A DNA stretch of 64,000 nucleotides from Phytophthora quininea (Eukaryota > Oomycota > Peronosporomycetes > Peronosporales > Peronosporaceae). The notes beneath the pieces are model-generated. The model had not been told where the DNA came from, did not search any database, and saw only the letters and a program-made list of their open reading frames with translations. Where the stretch lies: NCBI GenBank assembly GCA_011947345.1, contig JAAVTG010000591.1, forward strand, positions 1 through 64,000, read 5' to 3'. The position numbers and the translations under genes were made by a program. Numbering within the stretch: the stretch's first letter is position 1; each line of letters opens with the position of its first letter. This document shows positions 31,281 through 42,559 of this stretch, one piece after another.

Positions 31281-32785
31281 CCTCTATTCTTTGCTTTGGC
31301 TCTTTTCGAGGTCGACGGCGTCATTCGCTTCCTTCAGTAGTCGATACACCGATTGACGAGCTGCGGTTCTCAGCGCTTTAGGTTGCGGTTCAACCTTTCG
31401 TCGTGGCGAACTAGTGCTTCCCTTTTCCGCAACTGATCCATCGTTGGGACTCCCAATGTTCGCGCGGACAGCGTTCTCGAGGCCAGAGCTGTCTTCGATA
31501 GTAGCCATCCCATCCGTACTGGCAGAATCATTCCCATCCGTCCTTGATGCTTTAAAACTGCCTCCCTCAGGACTCGGTTCAGGTGAGTCCCCTGCCGCAG
31601 TCGCACCGACAACTCGCACGCCGTGAACCGTAGCAGCTACTGGGGTCTTGAAGTCACGATTGGCTCTCTTAGCTTCTTCAGACTTCTCCAGCATATCCCC
31701 ATACCAGTCCTGCCAATACTCCGGCGAACTCACCGTCTCCGGAGACGCTCGACGCGTCCGTTCCAAAGTCTCGACTGAGAGACCTAAATAGTTGGCCAAG
31801 ATCTCGTAACTGGGCTCTTCAAAGCTTCAGCATTCGCCTTCACGCGCTCCAACACTTCAGATTCGACCAGCGGGTACAGACGATCCTCCAACTCTTTCTC
31901 GTATTCTTCAGGTTCTGCCACGACTTCCGATCCGGCCAGCACCGACGCTTCTTGACCAGGCTCACAGTCTTCCATTGCATCTAACTCTTCATCAGTAAAT
32001 AGACGTCCGTACTTGGGCTCGTCTTTCGTCTCCTTGATCATCTCGTCTACTTCTATTGCCGCTACCGTGTCTTTTTCGGTCCAATCAGCAAATATACTGT
32101 CCCCAAAGGTGTCGAACTGCTCATCGGCTGACTCCTCTTCATCGGGTTCGTCTTCTCGCCTCCAGCCATCGGCAAAGGTGACCGTCTTCTTGAGACGCTC
32201 CTCTTCTAGCATCATTTCCACTTCAAGACTTTCTTCATTCAAGATGTCGGCTTGTTCGACCAACTCTGCGGTTGAGTCACTCGAGGCGCCATCGACTATC
32301 ACGCCAACACCAACAGGCTCCACTTCCTTCAAAAGCACCAGTTCAGGGACGGTCGTAACAACTCCCGTCGCATCACCGACCGGCGCCCAGGCAACTTCGT
32401 TTAACGTCGTTAAGCACTCTTCACCACTCTTCTCTTCAACTTCTTCGGATACAATCTCAGCCGATACTTCCACACGACACTCATCCGCCGCTTCCTTACT
32501 GCCTGAAGCTTCAGGGTCCACCACTACGGACATGGAGTCCCCAAAGTCTTCAACGATTTCTTTCGCTTCTCCATCTCCATCAACTTGACGCAATATACTC
32601 CACTTTTTCTTGGTCTTTGTAATACAGGAATCTGTATGCACAGCAGGTTCCCTCAATTCATTAATGCAAACATCCACGGTGGCAACCGGTCCGTCTTTCT
32701 TCTCCTCGACTTCTCGATCGCCTCTTGAGCCACCCTCTAGACAAGAGGAAGAAGTGGCTCTCTCCGTACTTTCCCCTTGTCCCCG
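31281..32785 (-). CDS. Acidic linker between Gag and protease
   Basis: After the Gag stop (TGA 32788-32786) the same frame stays open to 31784 and is strongly acidic (many Glu/Asp/Val runs such as SAEIVSEEVEEKSGEE). A one-base shift near 31810-31825 leads into LANYLGLSVETLERTRRASP and further to TAG 31286-31284, after which the same frame continues into the protease linker. The function is not known. Acidic spacers between Gag and protease are unusual in length here (about 500 residues). Confidence 0.6.
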
Positions 32786-32788
32786 TCA
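32786..32788 (-). promoter_or_regulatory. Possible readthrough stop at the end of Gag (TGA-CGG)
   Basis: Gag ends with TGA directly followed by CGG, and the same frame remains open for 333 more codons. UGA-CGG is a recognised leaky context in some RNA viruses. A downstream stem-loop was not evaluated. Confidence 0.4.
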
Positions 32789-34716
32789 CACGCTCGAGGC
32801 TGTTTGTCCTTGCGTCACGCTGACGGCCAAGTTCTTGAGAGCACCCACAGTCGGGCACTGACTCACAACATGATTATCAGCTCCGCAAAAGAAGCAGTTC
32901 CTCCGACCACCTCCTCCACGTACGAATCCACGGTTCCCTCCAGTGCGAGGAGCTTCACACTCGTACGTAACGTGACCGTACTCGTGGCAATTATGGCATT
33001 GCATAGTCCGTCTACGACACGTATCGCGACCGTGTCCGACGTATCCGCAGCGTCCGCACACAACTTCACCTTCCTGTGTCCTCGAGTCTGGAGCCATGCA
33101 GATCCCTTGGGGCGGACGACCGCTCCCGCCTTGACCACCAGCCGTCACAGCTGACACATTTGCACTAGCACTTTGATTCCTGGGCGATCGAGGGCCGCGA
33201 TAACGGCTCTGCACGAGCTCTTGGTTCATCCTCTGCTGACTCTGTACGAGCGCCTGCATCTGTTGCGCCAGCACCTCAATCGCTGCTGACGTACTCGATA
33301 CTCCAGTTTTCGTGGCAGCCCCTTTCCGCGAGGGACCTTCTCATCTGCAAACTCGTCGTCTTCCTCAACGGGTCTGGACATGTCCTTAGCGAGCAGCCAC
33401 TCGCACGCTTCAGGAATGTCACGGGCCGGTCCCGAATCCAACGTAGCCAGCAGTCGCTTGTTCCGTAATCCACGACGGAATAGTTGGTACCGCATCTGAG
33501 GACTAGGATAGTCGAGCGAGTCGCATAGGTCTGTAACACGATCTCCCCATTCCTCTAGTGATTCGCCGCGTTCTCTTTTCGTTGTCTGCAATCGTTCCCA
33601 TAATTCATCAGCGGTCTGACTCAGGAAGACATTATGAAAACGGACCTTTAGAGTTCTAAACGTCTTGATGGTGGAGTTGTTCCACCATCGTGTCCCCACT
33701 TGACCTTGTATCTTCCTCTGGAACACCAACAACCGTGATTGGTCTGGCAAATGAGCTGTGTGAGTCTCAAAACCTCCCAGAAGGCACGAGCTTTTTCCAC
33801 TGTAGCCGTGTCCGACTGAAAGGACGGTAACGCCTTCATAGCATGAGAGACAGCTGACGATAAGTCGATAGTGTTCTTCATGCTCATTGCTGCAGTCTGG
33901 CTCATCGTCATCCGTCCTTGTGGTGTCTGCCATCCACTAGAAACTCCATGAACAGCACTTGAACTCATTGCATGGCCCTCATTCGAATTCCTTTGCTGTG
34001 GTTGGGTGACATGGGCAGGTCTGCTCCCTGGCGGCGGACCTCCAGCCGTCTTCACAGGGATGTTAGACGTCTTCGGGGGCGGCGGTATCCCGACAGGCAC
34101 CTTCCTGACGTCGTTCCGCTACCTCCGTACCCAGGACGTCCATAATTCATCGACCAACCAAAGAGAGGACGGTCCGTTCGTCGCTTCTCCCGACCAGTGT
34201 AAACTGGAATGAAACCACTAGGGCGCTTCTGCTGCACCTCCGTAGGCTCGTCCTTCACATACTCCACATATGGCTGAGGGTTGTACATAGCTTTATACTC
34301 CGCGTAGTCTTCGTAGCCACCGTAGTTATCATTACCACCATACTCACCGTAGTCGTCTGTCACCCATCGTTGTTCCGTACCAACACGCTCGGACTGACCA
34401 CGAGGCGGTGCATCCGTACTCGACTCGGGCTCCGTTTTCACTTTCACTTCCGTCAGGACAGGACTCTTCCCTCCCGTCGTTCCGGCTCCTGGAGACGCAC
34501 TTCTTCTTCCGCGTCCTTGTACTCGTCTTCTTCCTCGAGTTCCTTCATCACCTCCTTGTGGAGTGCTTCGCGCCCTTCCACCGTCTCTACTGGTGGTGTT
34601 CTGCGACCTCCACTTGCTTCAGCAGCTTCTTTGGCGGCACGCTCACGTTCGAGCTGCTCCAAGCGCTCTACCTCCGTCCGCACAAACTCTTCTTCTTCTG
34701 GACCCGTAGTACTCAT
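32786..34716 (-). CDS. Gypsy Gag with three CCHC zinc knuckles, frameshifted
   Basis: ATG 34716 opens an acidic coiled-coil N-terminus (FVRTEVERLEQLERERAAKE), followed over three one-base shifts by a Tyr/Gly-rich segment, a Pro-rich segment (GIPPPPKTSNIPV) and the capsid-like core (QTADELWERLQTTKRERGES, WGDRVTDLCDSLDYPSPQMR). After a fourth shift in CCCC 33319-33322 come three nucleocapsid knuckles: CGRCGYVGHGRDTC, CHNCHEYGHVTYEC and CFFCGADNHVVSQC, each CX2CX4HX4C. The frame ends at TGA followed by CGG, a context known to favour readthrough. Every break is consistent with loss of a single base, mostly in a run of three to four identical bases. Confidence 0.85.
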
Positions 34717-35056
34717 TCGTCAAACGCTTCGAGGGCAATCCTTCTTCCTCGACAAACTCCAAATTCCAGCGGGCAAACTCCTTCCGCGACGATCCTTCAA
34801 ACTCCAGCGGGCAGACTCCTTCCGCGGTAAGCCTTTAAACTTCAGCGGACAAACTCCTTCCGCGATAAACCTCAAAACTCCAACGGTCAGTTCTTCGCCC
34901 GAGGACTGTCCTTTCGACTGCGTCGGGGTCCAGCCTTCAGCGCGTAATCTAGCGCGGCTGCCTCAACGTCCAGTGCTGTCGGCCAGCAACCCACGGATCC
35001 CCGATACTGACGGCTAGACGAACTTCTACACGTAGTCCAACGTCACAGCGAAGCCG

Positions 35057-35074
35057 TACCCTGCTTCTCCACCA
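35057..35074 (-). other. Primer binding site
   Basis: Two bases after the 5' LTR the minus strand reads TGGTGGAGAAGCAGGG. TGG pairs with the CCA end of a tRNA, as expected for a minus-strand primer site. The tRNA was not identified. Confidence 0.6.
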
Positions 35075-35076
35075 CG

Positions 35077-35614
35077 TGTCGCGAGCCTCCGGGGCGGGAC
35101 GGTCAGCGCTGCTTGTAGGCGTAGGACGGTTCGTGAGGATGCTCGTCTAGAAAGTAAGTTAACAAGAAAGCTTAAAGATGCAAAGAACTTTTAGCTTGCT
35201 GCAGCCTCGGTAAATTCACGACTGGGGCTAACTAACCTGCGTATCTCCTTCACTGGACCTTCATTCTCTCTGCTCTACAGCTCTTCGTCCGTAGAACACT
35301 CCACTTGGCTTCGCTTCACCCCTTCGCATCACACACACCTTGCTTTGCTGATCTTGGGCCACGCCGCCTTCATGCCTTCCGTCCTCGCCGCCATATCGCT
35401 GGAGTCGTCACCGCTTCCATCCTTCAGTCACGCTCTTCCGTACAGAACACGCGACTCTTCAGTGCTAGCTGACTCTTGACAAGCCAGCTAGACGAACGAC
35501 GCCTGCCCCAGCTCATCCTCCCACAGCTGCTCTTCAAGAAGTTGTTCGCTGGTAGACGACCTACTCACGGTCGGACCGTGGCCGAGACGGTGTCCTCCGT
35601 CCTTACTCGTGACA
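35077..35614 (-). repeat. 5' LTR of the Gypsy element
   Basis: 538 bp starting TGTCACGAG on the element strand and ending CTCGCGACA; 99.3% identical by eye to 22841-23378. It would hold the element promoter. Confidence 0.95.
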
Positions 35615-35618
35615 CCAC

Positions 35619-38190
35619 CACTCCAAGCGGATGGTGAATACATTGGGGCGCCACCGCTCCTCGCAGTGGCATCAATAAAATCTCTTCCCCACCAAGTGAT
35701 CAGTGGAAATGTCGCCATACTAGATAGCTTGCTCTCCTGACCATTTGTTTTGTCATAGCTTCGGATGTCCCTTGTCTGTGAGTTTTGAGACTGAGGTGCT
35801 TGTATTCTTGATCTCACTGTATATCAGTCCTGTTGTTGATCCACTTTGTCATCGCGGTCACTAACAATCACGATGCGCGAAACTTGTGCAAGATGATGTG
35901 ATCATTCTAGAAACTCATCCAAAACTATCTCCACCTCCACCGTACAGTCAACGTTGACGCCCACCGTCTGGAAGTCGACCCTGATATGGAGTCGCGTTTA
36001 TCGATATTTGACCGCAAGCCCATCAAGTATTGCAATTCAGCCTGGATAGGAACTAGTATTTCGTCAACAAGTCTCACATCGTTTTTGATTATGAAAATCA
36101 CTCAACCATTCGAAATGATGATGATGATGGCCAACTCGTGCCGTACTCTTGGAGTGGAACGAGCTCTGCTATTTCTCTCAGGGTCGCTTCGGCTGCCAGG
36201 TTGGTGGCGTTTTCAATAATAGTTTGAAAGCTGGTAATTACACCAGTAGCTTTTGGTTGTTCTTTTTTCCTCTTTGTTCTTGCCGGCAAGGTTGCCCTAA
36301 GGACAAGCACAGTCGATCCTTCAGTCAATCCGTAAAACATGGCTGCGAACTGTGAGAGCAACCTTCAGGAAACCTCGGCATCAACAAGCTGCACCAGCAG
36401 CTTGATGTATTTTGCTAGCGAGTGACTGGAAATGTGCTCGGAAGACTTGATCCAGCATGATGACTTGTTAACGGGTTGTCCACGGTCTCTGGCCCATCGC
36501 CGTGGCATATCTTCCTATACTTTGTCTTTATTTGGCTGACATCCACACATCAGGCTCGCACTAATGAAGACGCATGCACACCAAAAGAAGCTGTAGATAC
36601 CATATTGGTGGTCGTCTGCGGGAAGAGGCAGTATGAGCCTAGCACAATAACCTCGTAAGGAGTGCATACACCATTCTACAGGTTGCCGGAAGCGTTCGTT
36701 CGTAGGCGCCCCAATCATGGTGTCCTCCACACTTCCCAAATCATCCAGAAGTACCTTCAGAGAAAATGCCAAACATCAGCTGCAAAATGTCGAAGTCACG
36801 ATGAAAATTTGGTGGAGAGAAAACTCGGTCATGGTTAAACCAACATAATGCATACCCAGTACCAGAGGGGCAACAGGAGAAAGAGAGCGACGATCGGGCC
36901 TTGGCTCGTCTCCGCCATCGATGCCAGGAATTGGTATCGGAACAATATCCACCAGTGCAGCAAAGATCACACTGAGACGTGGAGGGTTGCTTGAACTAGA
37001 AGAGCTGAATGCATCACAAGAACATGACGCATGGGAGGTTTGAAAACTTCACCTGGTGTATCGCCCCACCACTTAAAATGGATATACAAAAAGAAGCGAT
37101 CAGGGAGCGGGGAGGTGGAGCGATACAAAACGGTACGTCAACGAACAGGTGCTTGGAGTCAACTATATACTGGTGTTATAGAGCTCCCAAGTGGCCAGGC
37201 ATTACTCGTGTTGCCGAGGATGTGGTTAACTCCCGCTCGACACGGCAACTCCTACATCAAGCCTAAAGCGGAGGTGGAGTTTGACATATTTCTCTTCTTT
37301 CCAGACAGAATACTGTTTACTGAAGATAATCTCGATTATACGGCAATATCCAGAGAGACCAGGGTCGTCTCCCTTTAGCATGCTCTTGGATAGCGGAGCC
37401 ATCAAATACATCTTGTGGGACTGCGACAAACCCACCACAAGACGTGTAAATCAACGCCAACTTCTTTATTTATGCGCACCTAGACGATTTTGACGCTTCG
37501 AGTGCAACATTTTATTGTTGTCTTCATCATGGATGGTATCAATATCCGTTGATGAGTCTAACAGAAACGCTATTCCCGTTGCTTTTCTGTGAAGGAACTT
37601 CCAACGTACATCGATGCTACTCAAAATCGCATAGGCTGTTGGTGCCGAATACCTAGGTAGGAATTTCGAGGATATGTATCAATTGCCGGTAGATCGTCAA
37701 TAAATATCGCCCGTCACATTCCAACAATCCATAATCATCTTCATAAGGCTGATCACTCGCTTACAAAGCTCCCAAAATGGCTCGTCGTCCACGATACGGC
37801 TTGACGTTTCAAATTACATGGCCTTTTAGACTCCGTTCTTGCCTTCTTTGGGTTGGTCGTCTTGCCACGCTGTGTCCCTCTATAATGCCCCTTTAATTCG
37901 TCATCCAAAACCAACTTGAGTGGTAGTCTTAATTGTTCCAAATAGCGCGAACTAGGCGGTTGCATCCGGAGTAACAGCGCGTGGAAACTGGGATCAACGG
38001 TGTACAGTTGTAGGATTCACCGGAGCGATCATGTGAAAGCTTTTCTTGCTGTCCATCTAGTAAAGAATAACGCGCTAAGTGTCTACTAGGTTTTAACCAA
38101 TGTTAGCAGGTTCTAGACGGTTTTCATCGGGAAAACGTTACGCCGCCCAAAGCAACACGAACTGGTACTTCAAGAAACAGATCGCAGTCA
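35619..38190. other. Unassigned repeat-like region
   Basis: Short protein-like frames occur, all broken: on the minus strand MFYGLTEGSTVLVLRATLPA with ENATNLAAEATLREIAELVP (36098-36361), LKVLLDDLGSVEDTMIGAPT (36515-36772), and SSRYLEQLRLPLKLVLDDEL (37753-37965). None could be placed in a family. The last resembles, without proof, the N-terminal part of oomycete tyrosine-recombinase ORFs. They are likely remnants of old transposons. Confidence 0.35.
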
Positions 38191-38394
38191 TTTGTGGTCA
38201 CGAGTAGACAATTGAAAGCTAACGAATTGTGTTTAACAAAGTCCCAACGTTGGTGGAAACTACGTTGTGGTAGCTTACCACAAATTCCTTTCGCTTCACC
38301 TTCTAGAAGCGTCCGCACCAGTTTGACCTTTGCTCGGACACTTATGCACACCGACAGATTCGAACAGATTCAGCAGCGTCCACATCGTTCTGTC

Positions 38395-38709
38395 GACTGT
38401 GGGGTAGAATTTCTAGCTGCACCAGTTGGGGGACAAGAAGCGTTGGGTTTGAGAGAGCTGTATGGTGCGTTGGGGTTGAAGATTTAAGTGCCTGTGAAAT
38501 TGATGATCGACAGCCAGGTTGTGGTTATACAGATTACGAATGAAGCAGGCTCCGCCCGAGCGAAACATGTCGACGTGAAGTTGAAGATTTTGCATGATTA
38601 CGCAACTAAGGGTATTGTCAAGACGAAGTACGTCGATAACCAGGAGATGATACCAGACCTGATGACGTTCGCCCCTGCCTGCAGAGCGTCTGAAGCTGCT
38701 ACGAAGTAA
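38395..38709 (+). pseudogene. Ty1/Copia RNase H relic
   Basis: The frame reads SVDCGVEFLAAPVGGQEALG, then LRELYGALGLKI, an in-frame TAA at 38485-38487, and then VPVKLMIDSQVVVIQITNEA, GSARAKHVDVKLKILHDYAT and KGIVKTKYVDNQEMIPDLMT. This is the end of a Copia Pol: RNase H with the catalytic Asp in MIDSQ and the conserved KHVDVK and 'aDlmTK' region (here PDLMT without the Lys). Earlier pol domains are not visible, so it is a 3' fragment. Confidence 0.75.
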
Positions 38710-39788
38710 GCTTGGTCTGGAAAATGGCGACCGAGTCTAATACTGAGGGAAGTGCTGTTGCAAGTGTACCTTTGAGCGAGATTTAAATGTTGAGCATGCA
38801 GAATCCTGTAGGACATACAGACGAGATTCTGGCGCTTTGCGCGCGTGCATACATGGATAACTTTTCCTTTCATTCATCTTCCGAGCAGAGGTCCTATAGC
38901 TCAAAGCGTCTGTTTTGACCATGCGACGACATGTAAAATAGATGTATACTGGACACTGGTTTACCCGCAGACAGAATGATGGTACCCCAATGCCGACAAT
39001 CCTGGCGCGCCATTTGTCTCGATTTTCACGGGATCGTGTTAATACAGTACATGTACTGTACTTACTGGCCAGTCGATGGCGGTATTTTATTCGTCCTCTA
39101 TTGTATGTTTTTTTAAAAGAATACAAAATACTTATTTTGTGTTACCTAACCCTATTCAAAATGATAATATAACAAAAAGAACTTACATTATAACTCAGAC
39201 TACAGGATATGGTTCGAATGTTCTCTGTAGTTCTTTATACATAGAATATTCCCCGTCGGCGATATGCAAAATGCGATTTTTGGGAAGCAGTGAAAGCAAC
39301 ACAGAACTCGTTGACCAGTGATTGTGCTGTCGTGGGAGGTGTCCAGCAGAAAGGGACCCACGTGCTGTGGAGGCAAACTGCAAACTGCAAACTGGAGAAC
39401 GACGTTCCTGTGCTCAGCAGTCACCGTTACCTGCGCCAGCCGTTCACGCGCGTGTGGGGCGCAGGCCTGCTGGATCGAAGTCCCCTACAAGGAGGGGGAA
39501 ACCGTGGAAGAGGTTGCAACACTTTTCGCCCGCGTTCTGAATTTTCTCAGTCGGCTTTGCTATGCCGAGCGTCCATTTCCAAAGTGGCTGGAGAGCAGCG
39601 CCCTCTCCACTAGAGACCGTCTTTTGGCGTCGGGCTAAACCACTTGGAGCATTTCGAGCGACCGCAGTCAGTGGGACGCTGGATGCGAAGTTTTATTCTC
39701 CCCTTCTGTCCAGGACAGTCTCCTCTTGCCTTTTCCCCCATTACCCCCAGAGAACCGCCAAGGAACAGCACGACGAGTCTGAGCCGAC
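38710..39788. other. Upstream region of gene H with a possible exon
   Basis: The first 600 bp are AT-richer with nothing recognisable. At about 39455-39638 the plus strand reads CWIEVPYKEGETVEEVATLF, ARVLNFLSRLCYAERPFPKW and a stop; this is protein-like and could be an exon of gene H or of an older gene. The start of H at 39789 is preceded by pyrimidine-rich sequence. Confidence 0.35.
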
Positions 39789-42510
39789 ATGGTGCGCGTC
39801 CTGTCCTGCCGCTTCCTGCGACTGAGCTGCAGCGAAGACGACCACCCGCTCTTCCGTCGGTACTACGCGAGGTACGAAGGCGTCCTCCTATCGCCAAAGG
39901 GTCCACGTCTGTAGACTACTGACTCGTGCCGTTCGTCCCTTAGGAGCAATCGAGAGAAAGGAATCAAGGTAGGAAGAGGACCCCACGACTGTGATCGTTC
40001 GACTTCTTTGGCAACAGACATAACTAACTAAGAGAACAATCTGCTGGCTCCAGCTCTTGCGGTGCTTCCCGCACTGCTGTCCGGAGCACGTCCAGCGGTG
40101 CTACTGCGGCTCCTCTGTGCACGTGCTCGTCACGTTCCAAGCAGAGCTTCCGGTCGTCGACCATCAAAACTTGGTCGTCTGCGCTCGCTTCGAGCCGTCG
40201 CGCGTGGTGCCGCTCTGGCCCGTCAACCTCGTGGACGCCCCCAGCAACAACAATGCAGACGACGCCGGCCAGGAGCACGAGCGCAAACTGCAGCCTGGCA
40301 AGGTCGTGTCGCTCCCGGAGACTCTGCTGGGCGCCAACAGTCGGGAGCAGACGATGTGGATCCGAGCCGTGAGAGAAGGCGAGGCCAAGCAGCAAACGCT
40401 CCCCAAGGTTCGTCCTCCCGAAGTTCTGACTGCTCTTGCTTTGCAGCCAGGCTGCTTGACACCGGAACAGCGTTAACCTGCTCGTTTTGTGGCTTGCTGT
40501 GTTGCATGGACAACGATCGGATCTGTGATCGACTCGACTATGACAGAATGCCACGCTCTACGTCCTCAACAATCATCGCTTCCCAAAGTGGTTCTACAGC
40601 TACGACAGCAGCGTGACGAGGACGCAGCGAGAGATGACGCACCACCTGGTGCTCTATATTTTCCAGCTTACGGGCTCGAGGTCTCAGAATGGAGACGTTG
40701 ACGCGCTCGTCCTGGCCCGCCAACAATCTCCAGCGTTTAAGCTCATTTCGTACCGGCGATCGGGAAACAATTCGACCGACGCGGGATGTGATTTGCCGGC
40801 GCTTGACGTCGTTGGAGATGATTTTTCAGCCATCGATGCAGACTCATCGGAACTGACAGCCCAATTGTCCTCCAACGCCATGGAAATCGACTCGACCGGG
40901 TCAGACCGCGAGGACGCGCTCGAGACCAAACGTGAAGGCGCTGCAACGTTAAATCAGAGGGGAATGGGTTATGCAATTCGCCGTGAGAGCTCCGTGGAGA
41001 TGCCCGACAGAGCTTTCTGGTACTACGACGGCCGCGCCCGCCAGTTCGACTTGGCCGAGAAGGCCAAGCATTTGCTCATCCTGTGGCGCTTCCTGCACTA
41101 CGTGGCGCTTCCTGACGCAGGAATTTCTGCCGATTTATTGCAGAGGGAAGTGCGTCCCCACTGGCTGCGAGTCGCCGAATGCCTGCGAGCGCCCAGCGAT
41201 CGAGTCAACAGTCAACTCTTTGGCGCTCTGAGCTCCTTCCTCCTCTGTCTGTGCAGAAGCTCAGCGTCGTTTACTACCAGACAGACTCCCACGCGCGACA
41301 CGGTGGTGATGCAGGCAGCTGCTCACCTTTACTGCGCGCAGTGTCGTCGCGAGCTGTCCTGTACGCTATTAAGTCGGCGTTCACAGCGAAGGGCGACACC
41401 GATGGCCAAAGTCAACCCCGCGAGCGATTCATGACGCTCGTACTAGATCTCTACGAAGTGCTGGAGGACCTCCTCCAGCTGGGACAGCCAACCGCCTGTG
41501 CTGTATTTTCAGGTGGTCGCTTAAATTTGCCAGCACTGGTGGACGAAGTGCTTTCGTTGATTTACGGCCAGCAGCGCTTCAACGCACTTCGCTCCGAGGT
41601 CTCGGCGTTGCTGATGGGCTACCGATCACAGACCAATTCGCACATGGAGGCGGTGGAGATTCTTTTCGACGCCTTTGAGACGCAGCTCCGAGAGCAGATG
41701 ACAGGTCCCGAGTGGACAGGCGAAGTCGATACAAACAACCGCTGGAGCCGTCGGTGGCTGCTAGACCCTGGCTCCTTCCACATTAGCACGAGCCAGGAGG
41801 CGTCGATGGAGCCTTCTGTCGTGGATTTGGTGCGTTGGCTACACGAATTCGTGTGCGTCGACATTGCCGTCCGGACCGATGGGTCCCTGTTTTCGATGCG
41901 CTCGGTCACGCCGATCGGTACGGGCCCATCGTCGCTGGAACTGGTGCTGGACGGACGTTTGCGCACGTTCCAAGCGACTCCGAGTGGCCGTTCGACTCTA
42001 ATTGTTGCAGGAGGGTGGTCCATCGGCGACTACGTGGCGAGTTTCGGCGATGCTGGGGCGTTGGAGCTGGATCTGTACGCTTTCAAACCCGAAGAGTCTT
42101 TATCAACACAAAGGTCTGACGGCGGCGCCAACAATTTCATCGATTTGAACCGAGTAACACGCGTACGGCGTCTTCAAATGACGTTCTTGCTGGAGCAGAA
42201 CGCCGTTGTAGAGGGCGCTACCACAAACCAGCTCGATCTGTTTGTAATTTTCCACGGTATTGTTGCTAATTCAACGTACTCAGCTCGAGAATCTCGTTAT
42301 GGGAACCAACGCACAGCGCAGCCCACACTATTCAAGATGTCCACCTCCGAGCGCGCAGTTGCATTGAGAGGGCTATCGTGGGCCGCCCAAATCGAAATTC
42401 AGGGCGGTTATGTCGCCGCGCCAGCTCCGTGCGGGTTTCGATCCGAGCGAAGTGGCTCCGACGCGAATCAAACTAGTCGCAGCAATATTAACCAAGCGAA
42501 TTTCAATTGA
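39789..42510 (+). CDS. Gene H: unknown multi-exon oomycete protein
   Basis: Probable exons: 39789-39871, a 25-nt exon (about 39943-39967, SNREKGIK), 40054-40407, a short uncertain exon from 40447, about 40547-41203, and 41257-42510. The junctions 39871|, 40407| and the 53-bp intron 41204-41256 keep frame; the link around 40447-40547 does not and may contain an error. The third exon has a Cys/His cluster (CFPHCCPEHVQRCYCG), possibly metal-binding. Later exons give RFPKWFYSYDSSVTRTQREM, a helical WYYDGRARQFDLAEKAKHLL and a 418-residue last exon with VDLVRWLHEFVCVDIAVRTD and GGWSIGDYVASFGDAGALEL. No family is recognised. The tail is Asn/Ser-rich. An inverted copy of the 3' end lies at 62803-64000. 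Confidence 0.6.
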
Positions 42511-42559
42511 GTGGACACTGCAGGAGTCTCTGTCACCTGTCTTAGGCGAGCAGCTGCGA

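Larger units (their letters stand above)
22837..35618 (-). mobile_element. Large Ty3/Gypsy LTR retrotransposon with extra ORFs
   Basis: A single element of 12,774 bp (22841-35614) bounded by two 538-bp LTRs beginning TGTCRCGAG and ending in CA. The direct repeat CCAC (22837-22840 and 35615-35618) flanks it and extends to ACCAC if one terminal base is shared, giving a 4-5 bp target duplication. Coding order on the minus strand is Gag, acidic linker, protease, RT/RNase H, integrase: the Ty3/Gypsy order. The LTRs differ at 4 substitutions and no indels by eye, indicating a recent insertion. About 3 kb between integrase and the 3' LTR hold two further genes, one antisense. Gag-pol is interrupted by about ten single-base shifts and three in-frame stops. 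Confidence 0.93.

Noticed and set aside
35488..35817. ORF overlapping the right LTR end
   Set aside because: It is open only because it shares the LTR sequence read in the 3' LTR; the part outside the LTR has no resemblance to anything.
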